A stretch of DNA of 64,000 bases. Origin: Micromonospora qiuiae (GTDB lineage: Bacteria; Actinomycetota; Actinomycetes; Mycobacteriales; Micromonosporaceae). Made by a program: the position numbers and the translations under genes. Location of the stretch: contig NZ_BOPC01000004.1 in the NCBI RefSeq assembly GCF_016863555.1, positions 62,001 to 126,000 on the forward strand, read 5' to 3'. A model generated the notes under the pieces. The model did no database searches. It saw nothing but the letters and a program-made list of their open reading frames with translations, and was not told the DNA's origin. Shown here piece after piece: positions 17,883 to 25,602 of the stretch (position 1 is the stretch's first letter; every line of letters begins with the position of its first letter).

Positions 17883-18196
17883 CGACCGGTACCGCGACCG
17901 AAGATTGCGGCCACGTTTTGGTCGCCGCTCTCGTAGCGGTTCGCGGTGGCGCGCAGGTCGTCTGCCGTACGCTGCAGCGCGTCGGTGGCTTCGTTCAACG
18001 CGTTGACGGTGGCCTGCTGCACCGGGTCCAGCAGGCTGGGGATGAGCTGGCAGAGTCGACCGTACGCATGCCGGCCCAGTTGTACCGATCCGGCTGCCCG
18101 GCGGCACTGATCGACCATTTCGGCGACCTCGTCGACACTGCCGGCGTGCTGGCGCAGCGCCTGGCCGTCAACGTCGAAGCCCGGCTCACCAACCAT
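17879..18196 (-). CDS. EspC-like type VII secretion-associated protein
   Basis: 105 residues, soluble and helical. GFDVDGQALRQHAGSVDEV and the following LDPVQQATVNALNEATDALQ give the helix-turn-helix pairing of EspC/PE-type partners seen in actinobacterial type VII operons. It overlaps the YbaB-like gene upstream by 11 bases and the toxin gene downstream by 4. It is probably the secretion partner of the WXG100-type toxin. Confidence 0.7.
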   Translation of the reverse strand: MVGEPGFDVDGQALRQHAGSVDEVAEMVDQCRRAAGSVQLGRHAYGRLCQLIPSLLDPVQQATVNALNEATDALQRTADDLRATANRYESGDQNVAAIFGRGTGR

Positions 18197-18623
18197 CGCG
18201 CTGCCGCCGGAAATCGCTGCGTCGGCCCTCTTCGTGGTCGTCGTCCACCTCGGGAAAACGCTGGGCGTAGCTCCTCACCACCGCACGGGCGGTCTCGGAG
18301 TCGGCGCCGACGGTCTGGGCGGCAATTCCAGCCACCGCCCCGGCGAGACGGCCCTGGGCTCGACGCATCGTCGTCATGATCTCCGCCGCGGCCCTCGCCC
18401 CAGACCAGCTCGACAACCGATCGTCAATCCGCAGGTCGGTGACAATGCCTGAGCCGGCCACCGTCACCCGTACCGCCCCATCGGCACCAGTAGCCGAGAT
18501 CGACAACTCAGCGACCCGCTGCGACATCGCCTGCGCCTGCGCGGCCCGCTCCGACACGGACGCCGCCCAAGCATGCGTCCATTCCTCGGCCGCATCCGCC
18601 GCCGCGCCGAACGATTCATCCAT
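18186..18623 (-). CDS. YbaB/EbfC-family protein
   Basis: 145 residues. The central part (RVAELSISATGADGAVRVTV, then GIVTDLRIDDR) is the YbaB/EbfC fold, which in actinobacteria often stands beside type VII secretion partners rather than acting as the recR-linked nucleoid protein. The start is ATG 18623, or GTG 18626 just before it. The ATG shares one base with the stop of the membrane protein gene (TGATG). Confidence 0.7.
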   Translation of the reverse strand: MDESFGAAADAAEEWTHAWAASVSERAAQAQAMSQRVAELSISATGADGAVRVTVAGSGIVTDLRIDDRLSSWSGARAAAEIMTTMRRAQGRLAGAVAGIAAQTVGADSETARAVVRSYAQRFPEVDDDHEEGRRSDFRRQRDGW

Positions 18624-18898
18624 CACAGCCGTTCCCCATGGCGAGCCACGATATCCACCGGCGCCGCTCGAACCCAGCCCTGTGTCGCATCTCGGCTACC
18701 CGCGAGGTAAGTCGTGGCCACTCTGACCAGAGCGGTAACGGTGGTGCCGATGCCGACGGCCGCTGCCGTCGCCGCCACCTCCCCGCCGACCAGCGCGATA
18801 ACCAACAGCGCCGCCACGGCGGCCGTGCATACGGCCAAGACGCGGTTCACCATCGATTCTCGCCGCCGAGCCCTGTCGACTCGCCTCACTTTGCTCAT
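18623..18898 (-). CDS. small membrane protein, first gene of the toxin operon
   Basis: 91 residues: a basic N-terminus (MSKVRRVDRARRRES) followed by two hydrophobic helices. ATG 18898 has GGGAGG at 6 bases, a strong site; an upstream in-frame ATG at 18970 lacks one. It heads the five-gene operon ending at 16267. Function unknown. Confidence 0.65.
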   Translation of the reverse strand: MSKVRRVDRARRRESMVNRVLAVCTAAVAALLVIALVGGEVAATAAAVGIGTTVTALVRVATTYLAGSRDATQGWVRAAPVDIVARHGERL

Positions 18899-18980
18899 CG
18901 GAACCTCCCGCGCCGATCCCACGACTTGCAGGACAGCAGGCATCAGCGACGACGGCTCCTCCGCGTACACGGCATGAAAG

Positions 18981-19013
18981 ATGTTTGCGTGACATGAGAT
19001 TCACGGCAGACAT
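18981..19013. promoter_or_regulatory. inverted repeat in the divergent region, candidate XRE operator
   Basis: Arms ATGTTTGCGTGA (18981-18992) and TCACGGCAGACAT (19001-19013) pair with one bulge and one mismatch across 8 bases. It lies between the toxin operon (start 18898) and the XRE regulator (start 19044), where a shared operator would be expected. Confidence 0.4.
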
Positions 19014-19043
19014 TTGTGTTGAGCTTCGATGTGGGAGGCCGCC

Positions 19044-20414
19044 GTGAGCGTCGAGCGCCGGTGGACCGAGCTGCCTGAGGCCAGACATGCGGCCGTCGTT
19101 GGCGACTACGGTTCGCTCCTGCGGGTGGCGCGGACCGCGGCACGGTTGACCCTGTCGGAGGCCGGTGAGCGGTGTGGCTACTCGGCGGCGACGTTGTCCC
19201 GCATCGAGCGAGGAAAGCAGCGGCTGACAGATGTCACCGTGCTGCGACGGCTGGCGGCGGCCTTCGACATTCCACCCGAACTCTTCGGACTCACAGATGA
19301 CGGAGCCACTGGATCCCGTCAGTCGCGCAGCACGATCGGTAGGCTGCTCGGTGAAGGAGCGTACCGGGAGGTTGGAGACGATCCGTTGCGACGGCGTGAC
19401 GTACTCGGCGGTCTGGCCGGCCTGGTCGGCTCAACTTTCGCAGCCGATCCGGAGGCCCTGGCCGCACCACCATCCCGGGTGGTCACCAGCCTCGAGGACA
19501 TCCTCCTCGGCAATACCGTGCCGCCGGCGGGTCCGGTCGACGCGGCCCAGCTTCGGAGCGCCCTCGCCCATGCCTGGTCGGATTTCCGCGCGTGCCGCTA
19601 TGCCAGGTTGTCAGCCAGGCTGCCGCAACTGGTCGCCACGGCAACGGCCCACTACGAGACGGTCGCCGATGGGCGACGAACGATGGCGGCGGCGACGCTG
19701 ACCCGGACGTACCACCTGGCCACCCAGGTGCTGATCAAACTTCACGAGGACGCGATGGCCTGGTCCGCCATGGACCGCGCCCGGCAAGCGGCCCGCGAGG
19801 CGGACGACCCGTTGCTGTACGCGGAGACCGCCCGGATCTCGGCGATCGTGCTACGGCGTACCCGCCACGGTCAACGAGCCCAACAGACGCTGCTCAGCGC
19901 AGCGCAGTCTCTCGACGGCTGCACCAAGCTCACCTCCCCGGCCGAGGTCGCCGTGTACGGGCGGCTGCTGGCGACAGCCGCGTACACCTCGGCGCTCGCG
20001 GACCAGCGGGCCACCGCGTGGGAACTGTTGAACGAGGCCGACGAGGCGGGACGCCGGAGTGGGGCTGGTGGAGGGTTCGCCGGGGTCGACGTGGCGCTCT
20101 ACCGGATCGGTGTCGCCCGGGTGCTCGGAGACTACGGCGCGGCCGTGGAGTACGCCCGCGCGCTACGCCCCGAACAGTTGGGCAACGTCGAACGGCGCGC
20201 CCGCTACTGGGAGGACTACGCCTTGGCGCTGCACGGCCGCGGCGCCCACCGAGAGGCGTACCGCGCGCTGCTCTGTGCCGAGCGGATCGCACCCCAGGAG
20301 GTCCGTTACCGGCCGTGGGCTCAGCAACTCACCACCGCCCTGCTCAGCGCAGACCGTCGCCAGGCACTGCCCGACCTGCGCGGCTTCGCCACCCGCATCG
20401 GCGTGGCACGCTGA
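19044..20414 (+). CDS. XRE-family transcriptional regulator with TPR-like C-terminus
   Basis: 456 residues. Residues ~25-75 form a Cro/C1-type helix-turn-helix (LTLSEAGERCGYSAATLSRI, then ERGKQRL). The remaining ~350 residues are Ala/Arg/Leu-rich helical repeats like the TPR sensor halves of actinobacterial XRE regulators. GTG 19044 is chosen over ATG 19029 because GGGAGG ends 5 bases before it. It is divergent from the toxin operon and probably controls it and itself through the inverted repeat at 18981-19013. It stops 3 bases before the convergent Mrr-like gene. Confidence 0.78.
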   Translation: MSVERRWTELPEARHAAVVGDYGSLLRVARTAARLTLSEAGERCGYSAATLSRIERGKQRLTDVTVLRRLAAAFDIPPELFGLTDDGATGSRQSRSTIGRLLGEGAYREVGDDPLRRRDVLGGLAGLVGSTFAADPEALAAPPSRVVTSLEDILLGNTVPPAGPVDAAQLRSALAHAWSDFRACRYARLSARLPQLVATATAHYETVADGRRTMAAATLTRTYHLATQVLIKLHEDAMAWSAMDRARQAAREADDPLLYAETARISAIVLRRTRHGQRAQQTLLSAAQSLDGCTKLTSPAEVAVYGRLLATAAYTSALADQRATAWELLNEADEAGRRSGAGGGFAGVDVALYRIGVARVLGDYGAAVEYARALRPEQLGNVERRARYWEDYALALHGRGAHREAYRALLCAERIAPQEVRYRPWAQQLTTALLSADRRQALPDLRGFATRIGVAR

Positions 20415-20417
20415 GCG

Positions 20418-21137
20418 TCAGCGCGGGAGGACTCCCGTAGGCGGCACTCCGGTCCAGGCCCACATCTCTAGGACGCGGCGGTCGACCAGGGTGATGCTGA
20501 GTTGGCGGGCCAACTCAACTCCGTCGCCCGTAGTAAAGAACCCGTTGGTAACGATCATGCAGATCTCGCCTCGGTGGATTTCTCGGCAGGTGCCGGCGAA
20601 GCGTTGGATTGCGGCACTGCCGACCCGATGGTTGAGGCTGTGCCGTTTGCACTGCACCACCACCCGCCGCCCGTCGGGAGCAAGCGCCGTGATGTCCGCG
20701 CCCCGGTCACCGGCACCCCCACAGACCCGCACATCCCGGAACCCCGAGGCGTCGAGAATCCGAGCGAACCACTGCTCGAACTCCCCTCCGCTCATTGCAT
20801 CGGTCACCGAGATCAACCGGTCCCGCTCGGCCTGTTCGGCTCGCTCGCGGGCGCGGTGCCTCGACACAGCGACAAGCACCGCGGCACCCGCCACGAGCAC
20901 GATGATCACCAGGAATGCCGACCAGTACGGATGCCGCCGGACGAAATCGACGACGATGACGATCAGCCCCAATGTGAGCGCGCCCAGCAGCAGAACAAGC
21001 CCGCTGGCTCCCGAACTCCTCGAACCGGAGGGCCGGCGGACATCCGGCCTCCGGCGAGCAGCACCAGGACGCCGCCGACGGTAATGCCCCCGGACGCGTG
21101 CGCCGTTCTTCCTGACATGCGGCCTGACATACGGCAT
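20418..21137 (-). CDS. membrane-anchored Mrr-type restriction endonuclease
   Basis: 239 residues. A basic N-terminal tail (YVRPHVRKNGARVRGHYRR) is followed by two transmembrane helices and then an Mrr_cat nuclease domain: MSGGEFEQWFARIL, GAGDRGADITA and VVVQCKRH, giving the D-(x)n-Q-x-K active site. The hydrophobic segments put the nuclease on the inner face of the membrane. Mrr enzymes are type IV, methylation-directed nucleases; here the substrate is unknown. ATG 21137 has GGGAG upstream, and a 40-codon extension is unsupported. Confidence 0.8.
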   Translation of the reverse strand: MPYVRPHVRKNGARVRGHYRRRRPGAARRRPDVRRPSGSRSSGASGLVLLLGALTLGLIVIVVDFVRRHPYWSAFLVIIVLVAGAAVLVAVSRHRARERAEQAERDRLISVTDAMSGGEFEQWFARILDASGFRDVRVCGGAGDRGADITALAPDGRRVVVQCKRHSLNHRVGSAAIQRFAGTCREIHRGEICMIVTNGFFTTGDGVELARQLSITLVDRRVLEMWAWTGVPPTGVLPR

Positions 21138-21325
21138 GAGACGCTCCCGAGTCGAGGGGAGCCTCAGTCTCACCTCGACGTCCGACACGTTCCATGCTTG
21201 ACGGCTGATACCGTCGGCTTTCCGACAGCCGCAGCAAACATCGGTCGGCTCCTGCAAGGCACTATCGCGGGCATCTTGCCTGCTTGCAGGTATCGTTCGC
21301 GGTCACACCTCTCAATCTCGTCTGC

Positions 21326-24232
21326 TCAACGGGTCCGACGGCGGTGACGTCGCACGTAGGTGAAGCCATCGGGGAGGGGACGATCCACGACCCTCGCGGC
21401 GCGCATCGCCTCGCGGTGCGCCTCGATCTGTTCCGGCGAGGCATGTGCTCCTGCCGGAAGCCTCCGGACGAAGCCGTCCACCCAATGGTCACGACGTGAC
21501 GCTGACCCGTCCTTCCTCTGCTTCTGAGTCGAAGCGAGGTCCACCACAGTGGGGGTGAAGCGCAAAAGTCCGGCCCGCTGCTGGCCAGCACGCGGCGGGA
21601 AGCTGGGCAGCCCGCTCCGGTCCAGGCTTCCTCGCACGCGCACGACACGCCGATCTCGGATCAGATCCCGCACAGCTGAGGGGATTCGACTGGCGCGGTG
21701 CGCCGGCAGGCCAAGCTCCAAACAGTTGCTCACCAAAGCCGCCTCGGCCAAGGTCGCACTCCCGTCGGAGCTGAGGTGGCCCAGCTTTCGGAGCGTACGC
21801 AGGACCCATCCGGTATCGGAAAGGTCGGGGGTCCCACTCTCCTGGTCCGCGCCCGGCGCGTTCTCCCGGACCACCATCCGGATGTCATAGCGATGTCGAT
21901 AGGTGAGGTCATCGAGGCGCTGCGGCCGCGGCAAAAGATCCGTGGAGGCCAGGAAAAGCTCGTCCTCGGGACACCACCTCAGAAAAATCAGGGTCCCGGG
22001 TAGAAGGTCCTGCGGCCAACTCACTCCATGCAGCTCCCACCGATCGCCAAGGCGCCTGACTTCAGCGTTGCTCTCCGTCTGCCTGGCATGGTCCGCCTCA
22101 CCGAGGTGGTCGACACGCATGCGGATACGTTTGCGGTCGGTTGGAGGTGCCGTCAGCCCATCGGGAAGGGCACACCACCTACCGGCGATCTGCGCCCGCC
22201 CCACCGCGATCGCCCATCGGATTTCTCCGGCGTCGGTGTTGCCGAGAGTCCGCTGAGCTGCCCCTATCTGTTGTGGCGGCTGTGGAGCAGCCGCCTCCGC
22301 CAGCGCGCGAAGCTCGTCAGAGATCTGGTCGGCCAACAACTTCACCGTCTGAGCACCGCGAGACTCCCGCCTTGACCGAAGGACGGCAAATCCCAGTCGC
22401 CGCGCCGCCGCCGGGCCCGCATGCGGCTCGGGACAGTTGTCCGCAGAGACGAACACCTTGCCGGGGCGGGGAATCAGCGACCGTAGCAGGTCACGGGTGC
22501 GTTCCGAGACGGCGAATCCAAGCGCCTCAGGCACCAGTCGCTTGTCTAGGACGAATCTCAGCACGGATACGGCTCGCTGGTCACGACAGATGACGTACAC
22601 GCTGGTCAGCTCGCCGCCGAGGTCGAGAACGGTGCGACAGGCCGCGTGTAGCCACGCGTCATGGGCGTTGACGGCTCGGTCGACTCCGGTTCCCACTTCA
22701 CCGTGCTCGGTCACCCAGGCGAACCCAAACCGTCCTGCGTCGCTGTACGAGATGTCCACCACGCCGACTACGCGTGCAACCTCTATCGGCACCTGCTTGC
22801 GCAGCTCAGGACAGATGAAGGTGAGTTCAAGGGCGCCCTGCTGCAAAGCCGCTCGTGCCTCGCCGGTGGAGGGTTCCGGGGTCTCCTCGGCAGCGATGCT
22901 CCGTGCCGTTGACTCTCGGCTCTCGGACTGGGTGTTCCCGGGTAGGTCCAGCGGCTGCAGTCGGGAACGCACAACACGCGCTATCAACGAGGCACAGTCG
23001 GCGTGACGCTCCCCACGGGACCGCTTCGGACAGCTATTTCGGTGTTCTTCGAGCGCACGGTCAACCTGCCGCGCCAGGGCGGGGTCGCTTTCTCGCACGG
23101 CCATCTGGGCCTCGGCCGCAGCGTCGACACGAGCTTTCGGCACATTGCGCGCTCGGTGAGTTTGGCTCGCCTGAGCGCGCAGATCTGCCACAACAAGCTG
23201 GGCTTCCAGGCATCGCGTGCTGCCCCGGGCATACGCTTCGCCGGCACGACGCAGGCGCGGCACAACGCCCTCGCCTCGCCCACCGGACAGGTCGGTTTCC
23301 AGTGACTGGCGGGCGCGCACGAGTTCCGTCACGATTTCTTCCGTACACTCCGCCCACTGTTCGGCCACTGCGGGATGCGCCATCGCCTGGTCACACTCCC
23401 ATCGGTTGACCTCGGCCACGGCTTCACGCGTGAAGTCGGCCCGGTCCAGCTTCCTTAGGCGCTTGACTTCGGCCGGCAGCTCAACGGCGCGCTTCTCAGC
23501 CATTTGCAGCCACATCCAGACATCGGCAGTCGGAGGCTGAAGTGCATCGACCCGCATTCCTCTGCGACGCAGCGCCTTCGCGAAGGCTTTGTCGAAGGCG
23601 TGCGGTGCGACCTCACGAATGACTGCCGCCTCGACCTGTTCCTTGAACGAACCATCGGATGCCTGCTGAATCCGGGCATGGCAGGCAGCACGGAAGGCGT
23701 GGACCGCTTCTTCCCGGCGGAGCGCCAACTCTTCGCGCGTCACGGCCAACTCCTCGGCGGTGGCGCTGCCGTTCACTTGCGCCATCCGGACCTCGACGTC
23801 CACAAGCAACTCCGCGTACCTGATCGCGGCGATGGAGGACGGCTCGCCGGCACGTCGGCGATGAAGCTCACGCTCCGATGGGGAGAGCTGTTTTCCCTCG
23901 GCGATGGAGCGATGCAGGGCAGCGAGCCAGACCATGTCCCGGGGTAGCGGACTAGCGCTCCGATGTGTCTCCGGCTGCGCCTGCCCAGCGGGCTTTGCGG
24001 ACGACGGCGTCGGGATCGTGCGGAGTTGGGGTGCTACCTGCTGCCGGTAACAACCGTTGCACAGCAGACGGGACCAGTCGCCCGAGACCGTCACGACGGA
24101 GGTGGACATGTTGGTACGACGACAGGTCGCGCAACGGAATGTCAGCGGCTTGTTGAGGGTGTACCGCTGCAGATTGCCGAGCGCGGGGTGGACTTTTCTG
24201 ATCTGGTACCCGGAGGGGGGTCGTGATGTCAT
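21326..24232 (-). CDS. large unknown protein with zinc finger and possible RNase H-like core
   Basis: 968 residues, not recognised as a named family. Near the N-terminus are two Cys pairs (CATC and CNGC, 24 residues between the pairs), a probable zinc ribbon. Residues ~130-450 are charged and helical. From residue ~488, VVGVVDISYSDAGRFGFAW (D493) and later VFVSADNCPEPH (D598) look like strands of an RNase H-like fold; this is tentative and not all catalytic residues can be placed. The C-terminus is Arg-rich. ATG 24232 follows GAGGAAGG. It is 77 bases downstream of the 413-residue gene, same strand, probably one operon. The pair sits between pglX and the Mrr gene, so a defence role is suggested by context only. 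Confidence 0.6.
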   Translation of the reverse strand: MTSRPPSGYQIRKVHPALGNLQRYTLNKPLTFRCATCRRTNMSTSVVTVSGDWSRLLCNGCYRQQVAPQLRTIPTPSSAKPAGQAQPETHRSASPLPRDMVWLAALHRSIAEGKQLSPSERELHRRRAGEPSSIAAIRYAELLVDVEVRMAQVNGSATAEELAVTREELALRREEAVHAFRAACHARIQQASDGSFKEQVEAAVIREVAPHAFDKAFAKALRRRGMRVDALQPPTADVWMWLQMAEKRAVELPAEVKRLRKLDRADFTREAVAEVNRWECDQAMAHPAVAEQWAECTEEIVTELVRARQSLETDLSGGRGEGVVPRLRRAGEAYARGSTRCLEAQLVVADLRAQASQTHRARNVPKARVDAAAEAQMAVRESDPALARQVDRALEEHRNSCPKRSRGERHADCASLIARVVRSRLQPLDLPGNTQSESRESTARSIAAEETPEPSTGEARAALQQGALELTFICPELRKQVPIEVARVVGVVDISYSDAGRFGFAWVTEHGEVGTGVDRAVNAHDAWLHAACRTVLDLGGELTSVYVICRDQRAVSVLRFVLDKRLVPEALGFAVSERTRDLLRSLIPRPGKVFVSADNCPEPHAGPAAARRLGFAVLRSRRESRGAQTVKLLADQISDELRALAEAAAPQPPQQIGAAQRTLGNTDAGEIRWAIAVGRAQIAGRWCALPDGLTAPPTDRKRIRMRVDHLGEADHARQTESNAEVRRLGDRWELHGVSWPQDLLPGTLIFLRWCPEDELFLASTDLLPRPQRLDDLTYRHRYDIRMVVRENAPGADQESGTPDLSDTGWVLRTLRKLGHLSSDGSATLAEAALVSNCLELGLPAHRASRIPSAVRDLIRDRRVVRVRGSLDRSGLPSFPPRAGQQRAGLLRFTPTVVDLASTQKQRKDGSASRRDHWVDGFVRRLPAGAHASPEQIEAHREAMRAARVVDRPLPDGFTYVRRHRRRTR

Positions 24233-24309
24233 CCTGCCTTCCTCGGCAACGAGACTACTCACGTACGGGTCTCCCTGAGCCGCCCTCAAGCGGAGGGCGG
24301 TTCGGGTGC

Positions 24310-25551
24310 CTACTCGGGCTTCTCGTCGTCGCTGCGCCAACGGAGCGCTCGCTCAGCTATCAGGCCGGAGAGCCTGCCCGTCGCCGATGCGGCTCGGTCG
24401 AAGGTCTCGTTCCCGAAGCGTCTGGCGGTACCGACGCCATCCGCTCCTGTCTCGAGTGCCTTGTCCATCACCTCCTTGGCCGCATCCGTCCATCGTCTCG
24501 CCTCCGACGACTGTCGAGCACCCTCGATCCCCAGCCGCCCGTGGAAGTCCACGATGGCGACCGAGACATGGTTGCTCGACTGCACCACAGCCGGGGAGTC
24601 CATCGGGTGCAGCAGCACCTCTGCATTGGCGAGATCCGCAGCCGCATTCATGCGGTCCATCAGGCGCTCGGTGCATCGTGCGATGAGTTCCAGCCGGTTC
24701 TTCCGGGCAGTCTTCAGGCCAAGGCGATGCCCGTCCAACTCTTCTGGCGAGGCGTCCAGCACCCGGTCGAGTTCAAGCACGGCGATGGCGTCCTGCAGTT
24801 GGAAGCAGCGAGCCAGCACAGCGAGCCACTCCTGTGCCTTCGACTCTGCGTCCTTGGCCGCCTTGGCGAGATCACCGATGCTGGACTTGCGCTCCAACTT
24901 TTCCGCGAGCGCGTCGAGTTGCCGCAACGCGTACGCCTGAGTTTCTGCGATCGTCGCCGGTGCACCCTGCACCTTCGACCACGTGATCTCGTCGACCCGG
25001 CCCCTCGCGTCTCGAATGGTCATCGACTCCTCGATGACGAAGCCCACTCCGATCATGCGGGCCAACACCGCGTCCTTCTGGGCGCGGAGCACATCGTCGA
25101 CCTTCTCGTCGATCGCGGCGAGATAGTCGGTGATCTCCTCCATGGTCTGCCGCATCGCCAGCTGCGCCATGATTCCCGCAGCACCAGCCAGCATCGCCGG
25201 GTTGCCCGCAACCGATCGGGGCCCCTTCGCGATCTGGAGCCATGACTTGATCGAGCCCGGCTCCCCCACCATGGCATGGCTGACGCCCGGAGTCTTGCTC
25301 GGCATCAGCCCGAATTTGTCCACAAGCTGCGCGGACTCCTTGGTCAGCTGCACCCAGCGGCCCGACTTGGCGGCAATGTCGGACCCTGCCTGCGCGGCCG
25401 TCGACCCGGCCTTGAGGACAGCGCTGAGCCGAGGCAGGCCAAGGTCCTTCGACGGCAGCCCCTCCGAGACGAGGAAATGTTCGACAGTCATCGGATCCCC
25501 GATGACCGCGAACCCATCACCGTCACTGATCAGGTGAACCTCATTGCCCAT
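24310..25551 (-). CDS. unknown 413-residue protein paired with the zinc-finger protein
   Basis: Begins MGNEVHLISDGDGFAVIGDP. Residues ~110-290 contain a short hydrophobic stretch (AMLAGAAGIMAQLA) and long helices rich in Ala, Lys and Glu that may form coiled coils. No catalytic motif seen. ATG 25551 has AGGAGG at 6 bases, a strong site. It follows pglX by 51 bases on the same strand and precedes the 968-residue gene, so it may be co-transcribed with either. Function unknown. Confidence 0.65.
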   Translation of the reverse strand: MGNEVHLISDGDGFAVIGDPMTVEHFLVSEGLPSKDLGLPRLSAVLKAGSTAAQAGSDIAAKSGRWVQLTKESAQLVDKFGLMPSKTPGVSHAMVGEPGSIKSWLQIAKGPRSVAGNPAMLAGAAGIMAQLAMRQTMEEITDYLAAIDEKVDDVLRAQKDAVLARMIGVGFVIEESMTIRDARGRVDEITWSKVQGAPATIAETQAYALRQLDALAEKLERKSSIGDLAKAAKDAESKAQEWLAVLARCFQLQDAIAVLELDRVLDASPEELDGHRLGLKTARKNRLELIARCTERLMDRMNAAADLANAEVLLHPMDSPAVVQSSNHVSVAIVDFHGRLGIEGARQSSEARRWTDAAKEVMDKALETGADGVGTARRFGNETFDRAASATGRLSGLIAERALRWRSDDEKPE

Positions 25552-25602
25552 CGTCGCCTCCTGAACTGTGGGCAGGGCAGACAGCTACGCCCGCTGCTCT
25601 GA

